Assembly: GCA_035578135.1 (NCBI GenBank)
Contig: JAQJVK010000020.1
Location: 3,224,001 to 3,288,000, forward strand
Direction: 5' to 3'
DNA: 64,000 nt
Source of the DNA: Flexamia atlantica
Taxonomy: Eukaryota; Arthropoda; Insecta; Hemiptera; Cicadellidae
Below, in pieces: positions 44,173-56,760 of this stretch. Both the position numbers and the translations under genes were made by a program. A model generated the notes under the pieces. The model ran no database searches. It was not told where the DNA came from and was given only the letters and a program-made list of their open reading frames with translations. Each line of letters begins with the position of its first letter. Positions within the stretch are counted from its first letter, which is position 1.

Positions 44173-46049
44173 TGCTATCTGATAGTGTCGATTGCGGATT
44201 ATAATTCACGCCATGATTACAAATAATAATCGATAGTTTTTTAAAAGTTACATCAAGATGTAGAAACGTGGGAAACTATGTACATACTTTGAAGTTTTGG
44301 ATTTTCATAAACTACTCTCAGTAAATGTATTTCAATTTTAAATTACCCATAGATCTCTCACCTAAAGCATGTTGTTCTCGAACTATGTTTATATGAGAAT
44401 TCACCCATAAGATGTACTTTAATGTTTTTACTAAACCAAATTTCAGTTTATACTTATAATGTTAAATAGGTAACTTATTACCATTTATTAGCTTGATTAG
44501 GTTAACTTGTATTCAACTAAAAATAAACTAAAGTTTTGGTTGATTTCAATAATTCTAAACGTTTTTAATGATTATGTAAAATGGAGTTCATTAAGAGATT
44601 ACACCTCTGCAGTGTCAGAGGAATTGAATACTTCTGAATCCATTCAAAATTTACTTGGTGCTGCACCTGCTCTTTTCACGTGGGATTCAGAAGATTTTAA
44701 TTAAGATTTAATTTTAATTTAATTTAATTTTTTAAATTAAGATTTTTATTTTAATGCAATTGCATTAAAATTCTAAACCTGCAAATACAAATCTGCAGGA
44801 TTAAAAGAATTAAAATTCTTTATTATGTTACTACACGAATAAAGATGTTTTTGGAGATAAAATTTTGAAATCGTGTTTTATTAAAAAAAAATATGTACAA
44901 TAAATATACATATTTGACAAGGTCCTCACCATCTCTGTCCAATTCTGTTGGCCGCTAACTAACCAAATACATTTCGTATTTATCTACCTAAAATTTATTT
45001 TTGTTAAAAAAATACAGACTTAAACGCTCTAGTAAGCATGAAATAATTTTAAAGCAAGATTAAACTTTTTTAGACATTCAGTGTTTGGAGACCTAACAAA
45101 TGCTGACTAAGTGGAAACTTTGCACAGATGTTGAGTAAACCTTCCTAATGAAAATGTCACAAACATCACAAATCCCTGCTGTGCTTCAGCCCCCATCTTA
45201 AAAAATATTTCCAGTCCGTGTTATTCAACACATTTTTTGAGTTAACAAAAGTGTAAAGGCGTTTTTGTATAGAGCTTAATTTCCAATAAAATAAGTATTA
45301 TTAATTATGAATAACTATTTTTTCATAAAAGTTTTTGAAGTGGAAGATGTTACTCTTTGTATAAAGAATACATAAATAACGCAACGTTAAATACGTTAAC
45401 AATTTGGCGAATCTTGTTGATTTTAAAGAGATAAACTATATTCTTATAATCTTGCCACAGCAGGATTTTGATTTTAGAAGGCTCTTGACTTTTCATCTAG
45501 GGGCTTCATTTTACTTTGCGAAATTTGAACTTAGAATCTATCAGCTAACATCCCACCTCAATGAACAAACAGGCTCACAAACTTTTATATTTGTAAATTA
45601 TCATTACTATAATAGGATACTATTATAGTAAATCACTTGTGACAATTTTTAGAGCCTAGTTTAAAAATCGTTTTCCTGTTGCGGCCAAGACGTACAACAC
45701 ATTTCCTCGAGACGTGTACAGCGAGGGATGAAATTGCTGCCCGCGGCCTCAAAATGATTTACCCGCCAAATTGACTCGTTCCATATTTTACTCTAATCCC
45801 TCGTATTCCTGAAAATATCTCTCGCTTTAGTTTTATCACTGCAGGCTTGAAAGTGACTCAGACATATCGTAGGCGATTTCTGAGGTCCGAGTAATGTTTC
45901 AAGGGTGGGGGTTTTGTAGTGCTTTATCATGGGGATTGTTGTTTATTTAATATTACCGGCACTTTCATTCGTTTTGGAAACCTAGATTGATTACATTACA
46001 TTACATTACATTGTTTGCAATGGCGACCTACCCAGGTAGGTATTTTAAG

Positions 46050-46195
46050 CCAAGTGTATGAATGACAAATGAGTGAAGGATGATTGCGGTTTGACCTTGT
46101 AGTCTTGTCAAAGGCCGTCATGTTCCTTAGACAGGACTGTTTATTAATAGCCCAACAGCCAGTGGCAACTAAGGGACCTACATTTTAACGTTTAA
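46050..46195. repeat. Interspersed repeat, relative of 27700-27860
   Basis: Direct-orientation relative sharing GGCAACTAAGGGACCTACA. Unclassified. Confidence 0.6.
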
Positions 46196-48117
46196 TTTGA
46201 TGTTTAATTTTTTAATACTGTCATAGGAAAAGTCGTGATTTTTTTAATTTCCTGGGGAGTAGAAATGAAGAAGCATGATTAAGGTTTGATGTATGTTTCT
46301 TACGTGTTTGTTAGGGATATACTTCTCAACTCAACTCGGAGTTTCGCATAATACTTGGAAGATTAAGATGAGTAGCTACTCCCGCAGTTTACCACAAATT
46401 TATAAAAATTTACAGTAGTTTTTGCACGTTTATCCCAATTTTAACCGAAATCGGTAGAACCTGAAGAGTTTTTTTAGTTTTTAACATTAAGGACTTTAAT
46501 ATAACTTTTTATTCTTTTACAGAATTTGAAGTTACTTCTTTTTCCTTCTCTTCGTGAGTGATATTTTATATATTTTTGGACTTAAAAAATATTTGGAACA
46601 AATTTAAACTGGCATCAATCAAATATCGAGGTAGGCTACAAAAGCATATACATTGAAAATGGGCTGAGTGTTAGTGATGTAATTTGAAACCCATTTATAA
46701 GTAAGCCTTTTAAAAGTAAAATTGTGAAATAGCACACCGGTGCCAGCAATTTCAAGTAAAAAGTTTTCTAATTTAGTTAATATCAAGTTATTTACTGCAT
46801 TTTAACATATTCACAGCTATACAACATCATCTTACAATATAAAAAGACGACTCTTGACTTGAAAAAACTCAAACTCAAGGGATTATTTCAAAACTTGGTT
46901 TGATTCTTTGTTTAAAAAAGATTCTTTGTTTAAAAGCTAGAAAAAATCCTAATCAAAATACTTGGTTTGAGTTGACTACAAAAGCCTATACTCTCACACC
47001 CCTAATTTTCGTATAGTCCATAACTTGCATTGCAACCTTGACAATCCTTACTTTAGCAGTCTAAAATGCTAGTTAATTGAAAAATCAAATAAAATTACAT
47101 ATCAAATATGAATTTTCTATACTCGAACGATGAATCCTTCAACTGTTAACCTTCTTCCATATCTGGAGAGCTTTCCAAGTGTACATGAGTGATAAATTGC
47201 ATCGTTTGAATATAGATTTTCATAGAGTTGAACGAGGGAAACCGTTTCCTTCAACTCTCGACCTCCTTGCGTCTCTTGAGTGCTTATCCAAGTGTTCATG
47301 AGTGATATTCCAAACCCCCTCCCCGTAGCTGATCAATATAGATTTCTATCCTCAATAATTGGACTTTTAATTTGAGATTGCAATCCCTCACTCGTTAAGG
47401 CCCTCTTAATCCTTGTGTTAGCTCTAGAAGTCGGAATGATTTTCTCCCAATTATTTTTTATGATTTATGGTTTTTACACCTGCAATGTTTTTGAAGGATT
47501 TTATTATATTTCGATGACGATTTATCACTTGGATGTTATGCTCTTTTAAAACTCAAGAGGGGGGTTGTTAGCTTTTTACGTCTTTTGATAAAATTGTCCA
47601 ATAAAAAGCGGAATATAAAAAATTTTGTAGGCACTAGTGTACCTAGTTTGCCAACTTTACACAGATTCTTTAATAAAAAAGAATACGGAATAGAATTAAT
47701 ATGAGTCATAATTCCAGTAGGTTTGGTTAGGTAGGTTAGGTTTGGCCATCATTCCGAGTTTGGTAACGTAATTTTTCAGATGAAAGATGTTTGTTCTTTT
47801 GTGATACAACCATTCTTCCTTTCCAGACATATAATAAGTGAATGCTTTTAGAGCCAACTGCACACTCATGTCTACTCAGGATAAAATGATAAGATATTTC
47901 TCAATCACATTTTTCTGAAAAAAATGTGAAAATTTTCTACGAATCAAAATGAGTATTTGAAGAAATTGTTTTCCCTTTTTCGTTACATACCTGTAATTTA
48001 GAAAGCTTTCGAGTTATGTGTATGCTTACTAAACTGAATAAGATGTAATATTTTTTGTTTAAGCCAGTTCTGAACATCATTTTTAAATCCTACTTGCTAT
48101 TGTTTAGGCTGCGACTT

Positions 48118-48233
48118 ATGGAATTGTACCACAACTGACATGACACCAGTTATCGCCATCAAAACTTTTTTTGATATGGAATTGTACCACAACTGACATG
48201 ACACCAGTTATCGCCATCAAAACTTTTTTTGAT
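48118..48233. repeat. 58-bp exact tandem duplication
   Basis: The block beginning ATGGAATTGTACCACAACTG occurs twice in a row with no visible difference, so it is a recent slip or an assembly artefact. Confidence 0.9.
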
Positions 48234-51200
48234 ATAACAGTGCTCCTTGTTTTAACACTAGAACCACAGATAAAGAACGTACCTTATATGGTAAATTAAT
48301 TAATCAACATTAAATAGCATATTAATTTTAATTTTTCTGTTTCAGGTATGTTGTCATCTGTTTCCGCCTTCAAGGTAACTTGAATTCCACAGTCGGTAAG
48401 TTGAAAAGTCAACGATTACTTGTTCTTTCAACATTAATTGAGGATTTTTTTAAGAGATTAGCCTTAAATAAACTCATCTTTCATTTTGAAAATTATCGAG
48501 TACACTTACTTGCTTAGAAGTAAAAAAAACTTACTTTCATTTACCGTTTTTGGGTTTGAGAAACTAGTTAGTGGAACGAATAAGTAGCAGTTACAAAATC
48601 CCCTTAGCTTTTTTTTCAACAGTCTGTGTACACTTGGTGCGTTAAATGTTCAACTACCTTTGACCTTCTTCATTGCCGTAGCTGTCAGACATTGTTTATT
48701 CTCAATAACCTGGGTTCATAAACAGTGCCTTGTAAAAATCAATTTCAACAAACATCATCTGTGTTTATTTACAAATTACATTGAATTTATAAATATAGAG
48801 TTGTTAGAAAATATTAACGTATCAGTGTAGTAAGAATTTAGGGACTAGCTGTGATGTTCTGATCATTTTCACTCCACTCCAACTGCTTCAAGTGTAAAAG
48901 GTTCTCACAACTCAAGATATAATACAACAGCTCTCCAGCTGCGGGGAGGGGGAGGGGGAATAAAGCAAAGTTCTTTCGTTAGTTATAAATTTTCTGAGAT
49001 TCAAGTCGGGAGGCCTTTCATTGTCATAAGTTTTCAAGTCGAGCGAGTTGAGTCAATAAACGGTCAAGTTAGTCCTGCCCTCTCGAGGAGTGCTCGCAAA
49101 GTTTGAATCCTGATTTGATGAGTCGCCTGATTTGCCACCATTAGGAGACAGAATGTCGAAACTTTTAAAGAGAAAAGTAACTTTATTTCTGTACTAAAAC
49201 GGAAATGTTTAACTGCGATTATTGTTAAATCTTTGTTTGACTACCTTTTTACAGTGTTCATTCTACAGGCTACCTGTGGAATATTATACCCTCAGTTATG
49301 TTATATTTCCAATTTTTGTTTTTCAAAGATTTATCGATATGAAAAATAACTTGCTATTCTTTATGCCACTGAATAGTTCTTTGATTGTACGTCAAAATAT
49401 AGATTTTGGACTAACAGAAAATACATTTTCAACCAGTTAAGTCTATTTAGGATAACACTTTTGAAGGATCTATTATAATCAGTTCTTAGCCTCTCTTTCA
49501 GTTCATGGCTTACTCTCAAAATCAGTAATGGCTAAATTTATTTGATTAAAAATATCTCCTTTCATATAAATGAATTTAAGTCATACAGTTTTAACTGGGG
49601 CCATGTGGGTTACTACATTGGTTGCTACAGTGGCCACAAACTAACAAAGGAAAATGTAAATATGAACAAAACATACTTACAGCAATTAGGTAAAGAATCT
49701 TGACCTAAAATGAAATTGGAAAAATAATGAAGTACCAAGCAAGGCTCGGTCCACCATGAACTAACTACCTACAAGTACGTATCTCACACACCAAACTATT
49801 CACTATGTCTCCTGTCTGAACCATTGCCACGAAAACAGAGGTAATCTGGTAACATATCACCTTTATATTCCTTCTCTTATTTCCCTGCAGGGTATAAATA
49901 CATTCCTTCTGACTGAAATGGGATTTATTTAATCCCACCAACAAATCCTGCTGTTTTATCCAGACATCTCTTCTTTGATTTCCCTGCAGGCTTAATATAA
50001 ATACGTTTTATGTGATTTGATAAGGTTCATTTAATTTTCTGATGTAATAAAGTTGCACAGTTTCTATGGCTGCATTGGGATTTGATTCCACCAATTAATT
50101 ACATTTACCTTGATATACCCTGAGACAATCAGTATTTATTACCTCTAATCACAAAATATCTAGCCTAATAACTAAATTCTGATAACAACCTATCCTAATA
50201 CATTTTATTCCAATATTCTTTCAAAGATGACCCTGAAGCTGAGTTAATTAAAATTTATTTTCTTAGTAGATTCACATGTCTTTACGTCGCTCACATCTTT
50301 CGATTAAAAGTTCACAAACTCATGGCAATGCAATGCAAGTATGGCCAAAATATATCCCGTGTTTGTTTTATGCTAAAATATGGCCAAAACATGCCCACAG
50401 TTTATTGTATGGTGCAAGTTTGAGAAAAACTTATCTACAGATTGTTTTAGTACTTTATGACCAAATTTATTTTAAGCCTTGCCTTGATTTTGATTTTATG
50501 GACATTTGCCATCACTGATTTGTAAAAAGCAAACAAATAATGCTAAATGTCCGTAAAAATCAAAATCAAATCTAAACTCACGATCACCAATAGTGAATTT
50601 CAAATCAAGAATAATCTTAAGCGGTACACAACTTATGATTTTACTACTATTTAACATTTTGGTGGAATACGTCTCGAAAGTGTTTCGTCGCTACCGATTC
50701 GCCTGATTCCAAATCGGGCGAAAGAATGAAGAAGGGTCAAAAGAAAGTTTTAATCCAGAAGAGAGCTTAAACGCAGTTTCGATGGGCAAGTTCGTTACTG
50801 CTACTTGTTAAGGAGACCAAACTTAGTTTCAATACTCAAGAGGGGGAGAGTTAACATATAGCAGTAACATTTAGCATTTTTTAGAAAAAACTTGCAATAT
50901 ATGGATCAGTGTGGATTAATCTTAATCTCAATTTGTATTTCATTGTCATTGTGATATTCATGTTATTTGATGCATTGTTTTAACTCAGATCAAACATATA
51001 GAAACTTTTAACCAAGTAAGGAAGGCAAAAATAAATACAGCACTAAGACCTCAAACTCAAATGTGAAAATTCAAGCCGATAAATATTCACTCCGTCCCAT
51101 AAATATTCAACGATACTTTGTGACATGGTAATTGTTTTGAAAAGGGCCCTCGGATTGTAAGTCAATTAGTTTTGCATAATTTTCAGGTTTACTCTGAAAT

Positions 51201-52842
51201 TCAGAGACTTCGTTATTGAGCTCTTAAAAATGGCGAATTAACAGCTACAAAGTGCTATGTTGTATGTGTTACAACCCTCAGCAAATTGTTTTAATTTTGC
51301 AAGAGAGACTTTTGAAGTTTGAGTGAATGATGTATTTCATCTTTTTTTTATTAGCAGTTGGATGGTGAGGATTTTTGTTTGAAGCAAATTGTCCTTAACA
51401 TGTTGCTAATTGAATTTCAGGTTGTGTTATATCAAACAGTATTTCCAAAAAAATTTAATTTTACAGACGTTGATCGGCATTTTATAAGGGGTCAAATTTG
51501 AAACTGTTATACAACTTAAGTAGTTGTATCCATATCTTAAATCATGAAACTTTTTTTGTAAATCAACTGAAAAGGAATCAATCACATTCGTGTTTCCGCA
51601 CTGCAACAGCTGAGTTTCCGCTGTACCTTGTTTTCTTTTTTTTCATGAACCCCACAATCAGAGTGTTAAATATTTATTTGCTTGAATTTTAACTCTTATG
51701 GTGTTTCAATTGAAAACATCCCTTTTCTCTTCTACGTTTTCAAGTAATACCCGACTTACCCTAATAGGATCAAATGGCAGGTTGGCTATACGAGAAAGAA
51801 AAAAATGGCATACAAAATTAGATCATAGGGTAAAGAGATGAAGTCAAATTAAATTACATTTTTTAATTAATTGAAAACTTAAAGCAATTTGGTGGAGGAG
51901 GTTGAAGGTAAAACATATGTGCTTTGTTACATTTATATTCAACGTTTGCATATGCAGAACCAAAATTACTTGACTTAACAACTATCTTTTCGCAAAACCA
52001 GTGCTATGCGTTTTGTTATTTGCACGTGAGGTAATATGAATTCTCTGTTCTATCTAAAACATATTAACTAAAAAATGTTTTGATATCGCTCTCTTTTACA
52101 GAAAGAGTAACTATAAACTGTTTTCCCTTTAAAAAGTTTAAATTCAATATCTTAACCTTTATCTTTTGTTTGGATGTGTGGCTATATTTATTACGAGCTA
52201 GGTAACATCGTCGGCTTAGCTGCAGTTTGTCGAGGAGAAGTTTAATTTACGGGCTGTTGGTGCACATTGACGTGAACGGACGTATCTCTTCATCAGCAGT
52301 TTGATGCAGTTTCAGCAGCTAGGTGCATCCTGTTTACTCTCACTCCATCTGGCATGATTTGGTCGTGATAGAATTTTAGCATCCCATTTTAATAATAACC
52401 ACAATGTTTGCATGACACTTTTTTCACAATGTCATTGCAGTCACAATGCCGATTGAACCCTGAAACGTGAAAAAAAGAACTTTTGTTATTTTATCGACTT
52501 AAATTTTTATTCTATTCTAGGTGTTTCAAGATTTTTTTAAAACAAATGGATTGTATATATTCAACGTATGATTGACAGACTTGGTTTCGATGTTGTTTCA
52601 TGGCAAAATGCATGAAGTTTTAAACTAATAATTAAACAGGCTTGATGTGATTTCTATTAGTGATACAATAAAAATCTCATCAAAAGTCCTATTTTGTTGT
52701 TATTTTTGCTGCAGCATATACAACAAAAAAATAAATAAGTGTTTTACTACAACAGTAAAACCTGGTACTCAGGAAAAGACAATGACGAAGAGTTATAGTT
52801 ATACATAATGGTATTCCATTTTCAGTCAGTTACTTCTACAAC

Positions 52843-54037
52843 CAGGGCCGGCCCTGGCAGGGGCAACCGGGGCAGCTGCCCAGGGCCCCGCGCTTTCGAA
52901 AACTCCGCGTGAAAAATATTCCAAAAGAAATGAAAATTATGAATGATATTTTAATTAGTTTAAAAACGTGATTAAAACGTTGATAAACACGGCAAGAGCG
53001 AATTCAGAAATACGATTCAAAAATCGCATTGACTAAGGCGAGGCCTTTCTTACATTAGCACCACAGTAGACGAAGAGCCGTGAAAATCCCGGCAAAAAAC
53101 TCCAATCGTCTGCAGCGGCCGAGTACTGAAGACGGATACATATCAAAGGACATCGAAAGCTCAGAACTTCTTACTGAAGTAAAGGTGTTTAGGGAAATGA
53201 TACTGATTGATGTTAAAAATCCCGTGAAAGTGTTAAAATGCTTGAGCAAAATTGGAAATCCTTTCCCCGACATTCAAATAGCGTACGGAATTTTACTAAC
53301 TATCCCCATAACTGTTACTGAACTTGAGATTGTAAATGAAATGAACTTTGATGACATTTTACACGAATTTGCCGAAAGGAAGGCAAGGAGGGGTAGCTTT
53401 TATTAGTTGGATTTAAATAAACATATTCTTATTAAATTTGTCTCCTTTGCAGTCCTCTATGTTTTCCAATCAAAAATCATAACTGTACTACTATGGGCTG
53501 ATTTTCATGATTAAAATCTTAAAAAAAGAGGTTAATGTTCGGCAATTATAGTAATTTTAATAGTATTAATAATCAGTAATCTATTTCTTAATATGAGTAA
53601 CTGGTGAAATAAGCATTAATACTCTATGGCAAGACTCGTTCGGTAATATTGTATTTTCACTATTTTTTCTCATAAGTAGGTACTCTCTTCACTCACCAGC
53701 CTCAATAAAATATTTGACTGATTGTAACTGACTCTAACAGTACTTTTGCCTGTGTTTTTTTGCCGCAAACAAGGTTACCCATATTAATCAATGATCTTTG
53801 TCACTACTTTAAAATTCACAATTCATATTGTAGGCCATTAGGCCTAATACCAAGTAATTAGTGATTTAAAAAAATAAAAATAGCGCTAACTGAAAGACAA
53901 AATCCATTGCAATGTATGCTGAAGTGCTAAGCACTGTAGGCCTATACCAGTATTTTAACACTCGTCTACGCAGCGACTTGGAAGGGCCCCGCAACTCAGA
54001 TCGGCCCAGGGCCCCGCAGTTGCTAGAGCCGGCCCTG
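52843..54037 (+). mobile_element. hAT element remnant (ZMYM1-like transposase C-terminus)
   Basis: The ends are CAGGGCCGGCCCTGG ... AGAGCCGGCCCTG, with an exact 8-bp target duplication TCTACAAC (52835-52842 and 54038-54045). At about 53080-53406 an open frame reads the hAT dimerisation-domain pieces FPDIQIAYGILLTIPITVTE and NFDDILHEFAERKARR, with the segment between them deleted. The element is non-autonomous. GC-rich subterminal GGGCCCCGC blocks are repeated. Confidence 0.85.
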
Positions 54038-54073
54038 TCTACAACCGTGCAGGCCCAAAGGAAGAATTTTTAA

Positions 54074-55312
54074 CGAAATCTTTGTGAAAATGCCACTCAA
54101 TACCTCAATTTTATTAGATGTCATCTGCCGATGTGTCTGGTATTTTTATATAGTTTTTAAAATTTATACATAAACAAACTTAGAAAAAACTTTAAAAAAT
54201 TAATGGTGAAAAGACTCAAACTTTTTTTATAATTGTTTTTTATCCATATTTTATATAGTTGTATATGTGGTACAGAGAAGAATAAGCTTGGGTGTTTACA
54301 AACATAACTGGATGGATTTGGATTTTTAGAGGAGTGTAAGAAATAAAAACAGATGATCAATTGATTCAACTATGAATTTCTTGTGTCAATCATGTATTAT
54401 AGGCTAAACAAAAATAATAATATTAATAATAACAATAAACTTCTTTATTGCTACAGGACAATAGACATATTGTATAGCATGCGTCAATTTTTAATATTAA
54501 TTAAACAAATTTCAATGTAATAAAAATATACAAAGATAAATTCCTGAAGTAACACAATTTAAAAGGAAATAATAAAAAATAAAATAAGTATTAGCCAGCA
54601 AAATTGATTTAAAAATAATTTCACGAGTTTATTGATTGTTGTTCAAAGAGCAAAACATTGTTTCCAATATTAAACCACACCTGTTTTGGTTTAGTATTTT
54701 TTAGCTACAGACTAGTAGCGTAATCGCATGGTTCTGTTTACTTCCAAGTCATCAATGATTTCTTCCCCTCGTCTGCCAAACTTGAAACTCAAGCGTCAAA
54801 CGAAATCTTCATGAAAATGCCACTCAATACTTCAATTATAGCAGATGTCATCTGCCGATGTCTCTGGTATTTTTATATAGTTTTTAAAATTTATAAATAA
54901 ACAAACTTAGAAAAAACTTTAAAAAATGAATGGTGAAAAGACTCTAACTTTTTTTATAATTGTTGTTTATCCATATTTTATACAGTTTTATGCGTGGTGA
55001 GGGAGAAGAATAAGCTTGGGTGTTTACAAACATAACTGGATGGGTTTTTGGGTTTTCAGAGGAGTGTAAGAAATAAAAACAGATGATCAATTAATTCAAC
55101 TATGAATTTCTTGTTTCAATCGTGTATTACATGCTAAACCAAAATCATTTCACGTGTTAATTGATTGTTGTTCAAAGAGCAAAGCTTTGTTACCAATATT
55201 AAACCACACTTGTTTTTCTTTTAAACTAGTAGCATAATCGCATGGCTCTGTTTACTCCAAGTCATCGATGATTTCTTCCCCTCCTCTGCTGAAACTTCAA
55301 ACTCAAACGTCA
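54074..55312. repeat. Tandem duplication of ~520 bp
   Basis: Copy 1 spans 54074-54798 (with an insertion) and copy 2 spans 54799-55312. They share CGAAATCTT, ATGCCACTCAATAC, GATGTCATCTGCCGATGT, AGAATAAGCTTGGGTGTTTA and TGATTTCTTCCCCTC in order. No coding content is seen. Confidence 0.85.
54419..54611 (-). mobile_element. Truncated non-LTR insertion inside duplication copy 1
   Basis: AAAAATAAT flanks both sides as a target duplication, and copy 2 has the empty site. The minus strand shows ATGCTATACAATATG ... GCAATAAAGAAG then TTATTATTA, the same 3' end type as 36445-36560. Confidence 0.65.
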
Positions 55313-55689
55313 ACATGTTGCTCACCGCCTATAGTGCTGTTCAAGAGTTACTAAAACTGTTTGGTAGTTTTAACACTTACTGATTGTGGAAGAGACACAA
55401 TGTTCTTGATCATAACCACACAAAACATAATCCAGGCAGTAGTGGATTCTGTTGAAAAATATCATAACAGAGCGCAATCTATCGGGAATGTCAGCCTTGA
55501 AGAGGGCCCATGATGCAGGAATTAGGAAAAATTCACCATATCGGTGACAAGCTCCATCCTGTTTGTTTATAGGATGTGTGCTGATAATATTCATAGTGTA
55601 ATCTAATCAATCTATCACAATCTATCAATCTACAAAGTTGTATTGTTTCAAAGTGTGTGCAATCTATTAATATTATAAAAATAGTGGTA

Positions 55690-56088
55690 CAGTAGACACC
55701 TTTTATCCGGGCATCGGTGCAACCGGACTACTCTTGGTGGGAGTAATATCTTTTCAACCCGACAATTTTTATCAAAATATTGGTTTAACCGGATGTGATT
55801 GTCAGGAAATGGATAGTACTGTATCGACGAATCTTGTGGGAATTTTTTTGGGTTCAGCAATGACATGTCTAAATACTCAGCACTCTTCAATTTTAATAAA
55901 ATGAGTTAGATTTTGGAAGATTGAGGAACGAAATCGACTTCCGTGGGAAATAATAACTAAAAAATATTGTAAAATATCCAATTTTTAATGTTTGGATGTA
56001 ATAATTAATTCTAGAAAACTTCAACTGTAAAAACTGTTACAAAGACAGGTCTCGGTCCTGAGGAATCCAGATAAAAGGGTGTTTACTA
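55690..56088. mobile_element. Second pogo/Tigger-type short element
   Basis: The ends are CAGTAGACACCTTTTATCCG and the complementary AGATAAAAGGGTGTTTACTA, flanked by TA. The 80-residue ORF at 55648-55890 is not recognised as transposase. Confidence 0.65.
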
Positions 56089-56233
56089 TACATGTACATG
56101 TACTATACATACCCCTCTTTGACTGCTGTTCTAGGTGACCATAAAAACTACTGGACCAACTGGGCTGAAATTGTATATAAAAGTTAGTAGTTCATGAACC
56201 ATTTTAAAAATATATGCCCGGTCACTTCCTCAA

Positions 56234-56513
56234 CACATTCACTGTGGCAGCAAAACACCTATATGTGCCCCGTGTGCTGTGGTACAAATAGGTACATACA
56301 CCACATATATACATATAGGTATATACAACAAAGAACACCACCAAAAATCAGGTATTCCGAACCACATGCGGGCAGCGAATCAATGTTCCCGAGCTAAGTG
56401 CTGGGGCACAGTAAATTGAATCCTTGTGAATGGTGCAACCACACTCCGGTATGTGGCCCGCACTCGGGTCGCGACGCGGACCACATACTGGTATGTGGTA
56501 CGCAGCGAATGTG
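56234..56513. mobile_element. piggyBac-like MITE
   Basis: The ends are CACATTCACTG and CGCAGCGAATGTG, flanked by TCAA on the left and TTAA on the right. Internal ATGTGG/CCACAT inverted blocks are present. The left TSD base change lowers confidence. Confidence 0.45.
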
Positions 56514-56760
56514 TTAAAATCTCCTCAGGTCACGCTTTGAGAATGTCATAGTTTTACTCTTTAATTTTTTTTACAGATTTTATCATGTTTAGAAGTTATT
56601 TGAGCTATTTAGCTTGACTATAACATCTGTTCTCACTTCTGCAAAATCCTTAAAGGGTCCCCAAAAGATCTCCTTTTTGCTGCCTATAACTTGATTCGAC
56701 TGCAATATTTCCACCGTTAGTGTTTTTGTAGGTACTGAAGGTTGTTGTCGCTTGTTACAG

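Larger units (their letters stand above)
44173..52842. other. Long stretch without a supported gene
   Basis: AT-rich DNA with (ATTAC)n at 45988-46011, the interspersed repeat at 46050-46195, a TTAGG patch at 47717 and the tandem pair at 48118. The 65-residue ORF at 44507 ends in LLGAAPALFTWDSEDFN and looks protein-like but has no known family. Upstream neurobeachin exons were looked for and not found. Confidence 0.5.

Noticed and set aside
44507..44704. Possible short gene ending LLGAAPALFTWDSEDFN
   Set aside because: The tail looks protein-like, but there is no family, no splice context and a poor N-terminal half. Left as unassigned.
48345..48400. Possible upstream neurobeachin micro-exon after a TTTCTGTTTCAG acceptor
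   Set aside because: The translated bases do not match the expected upstream region, and the next donor is ambiguous.
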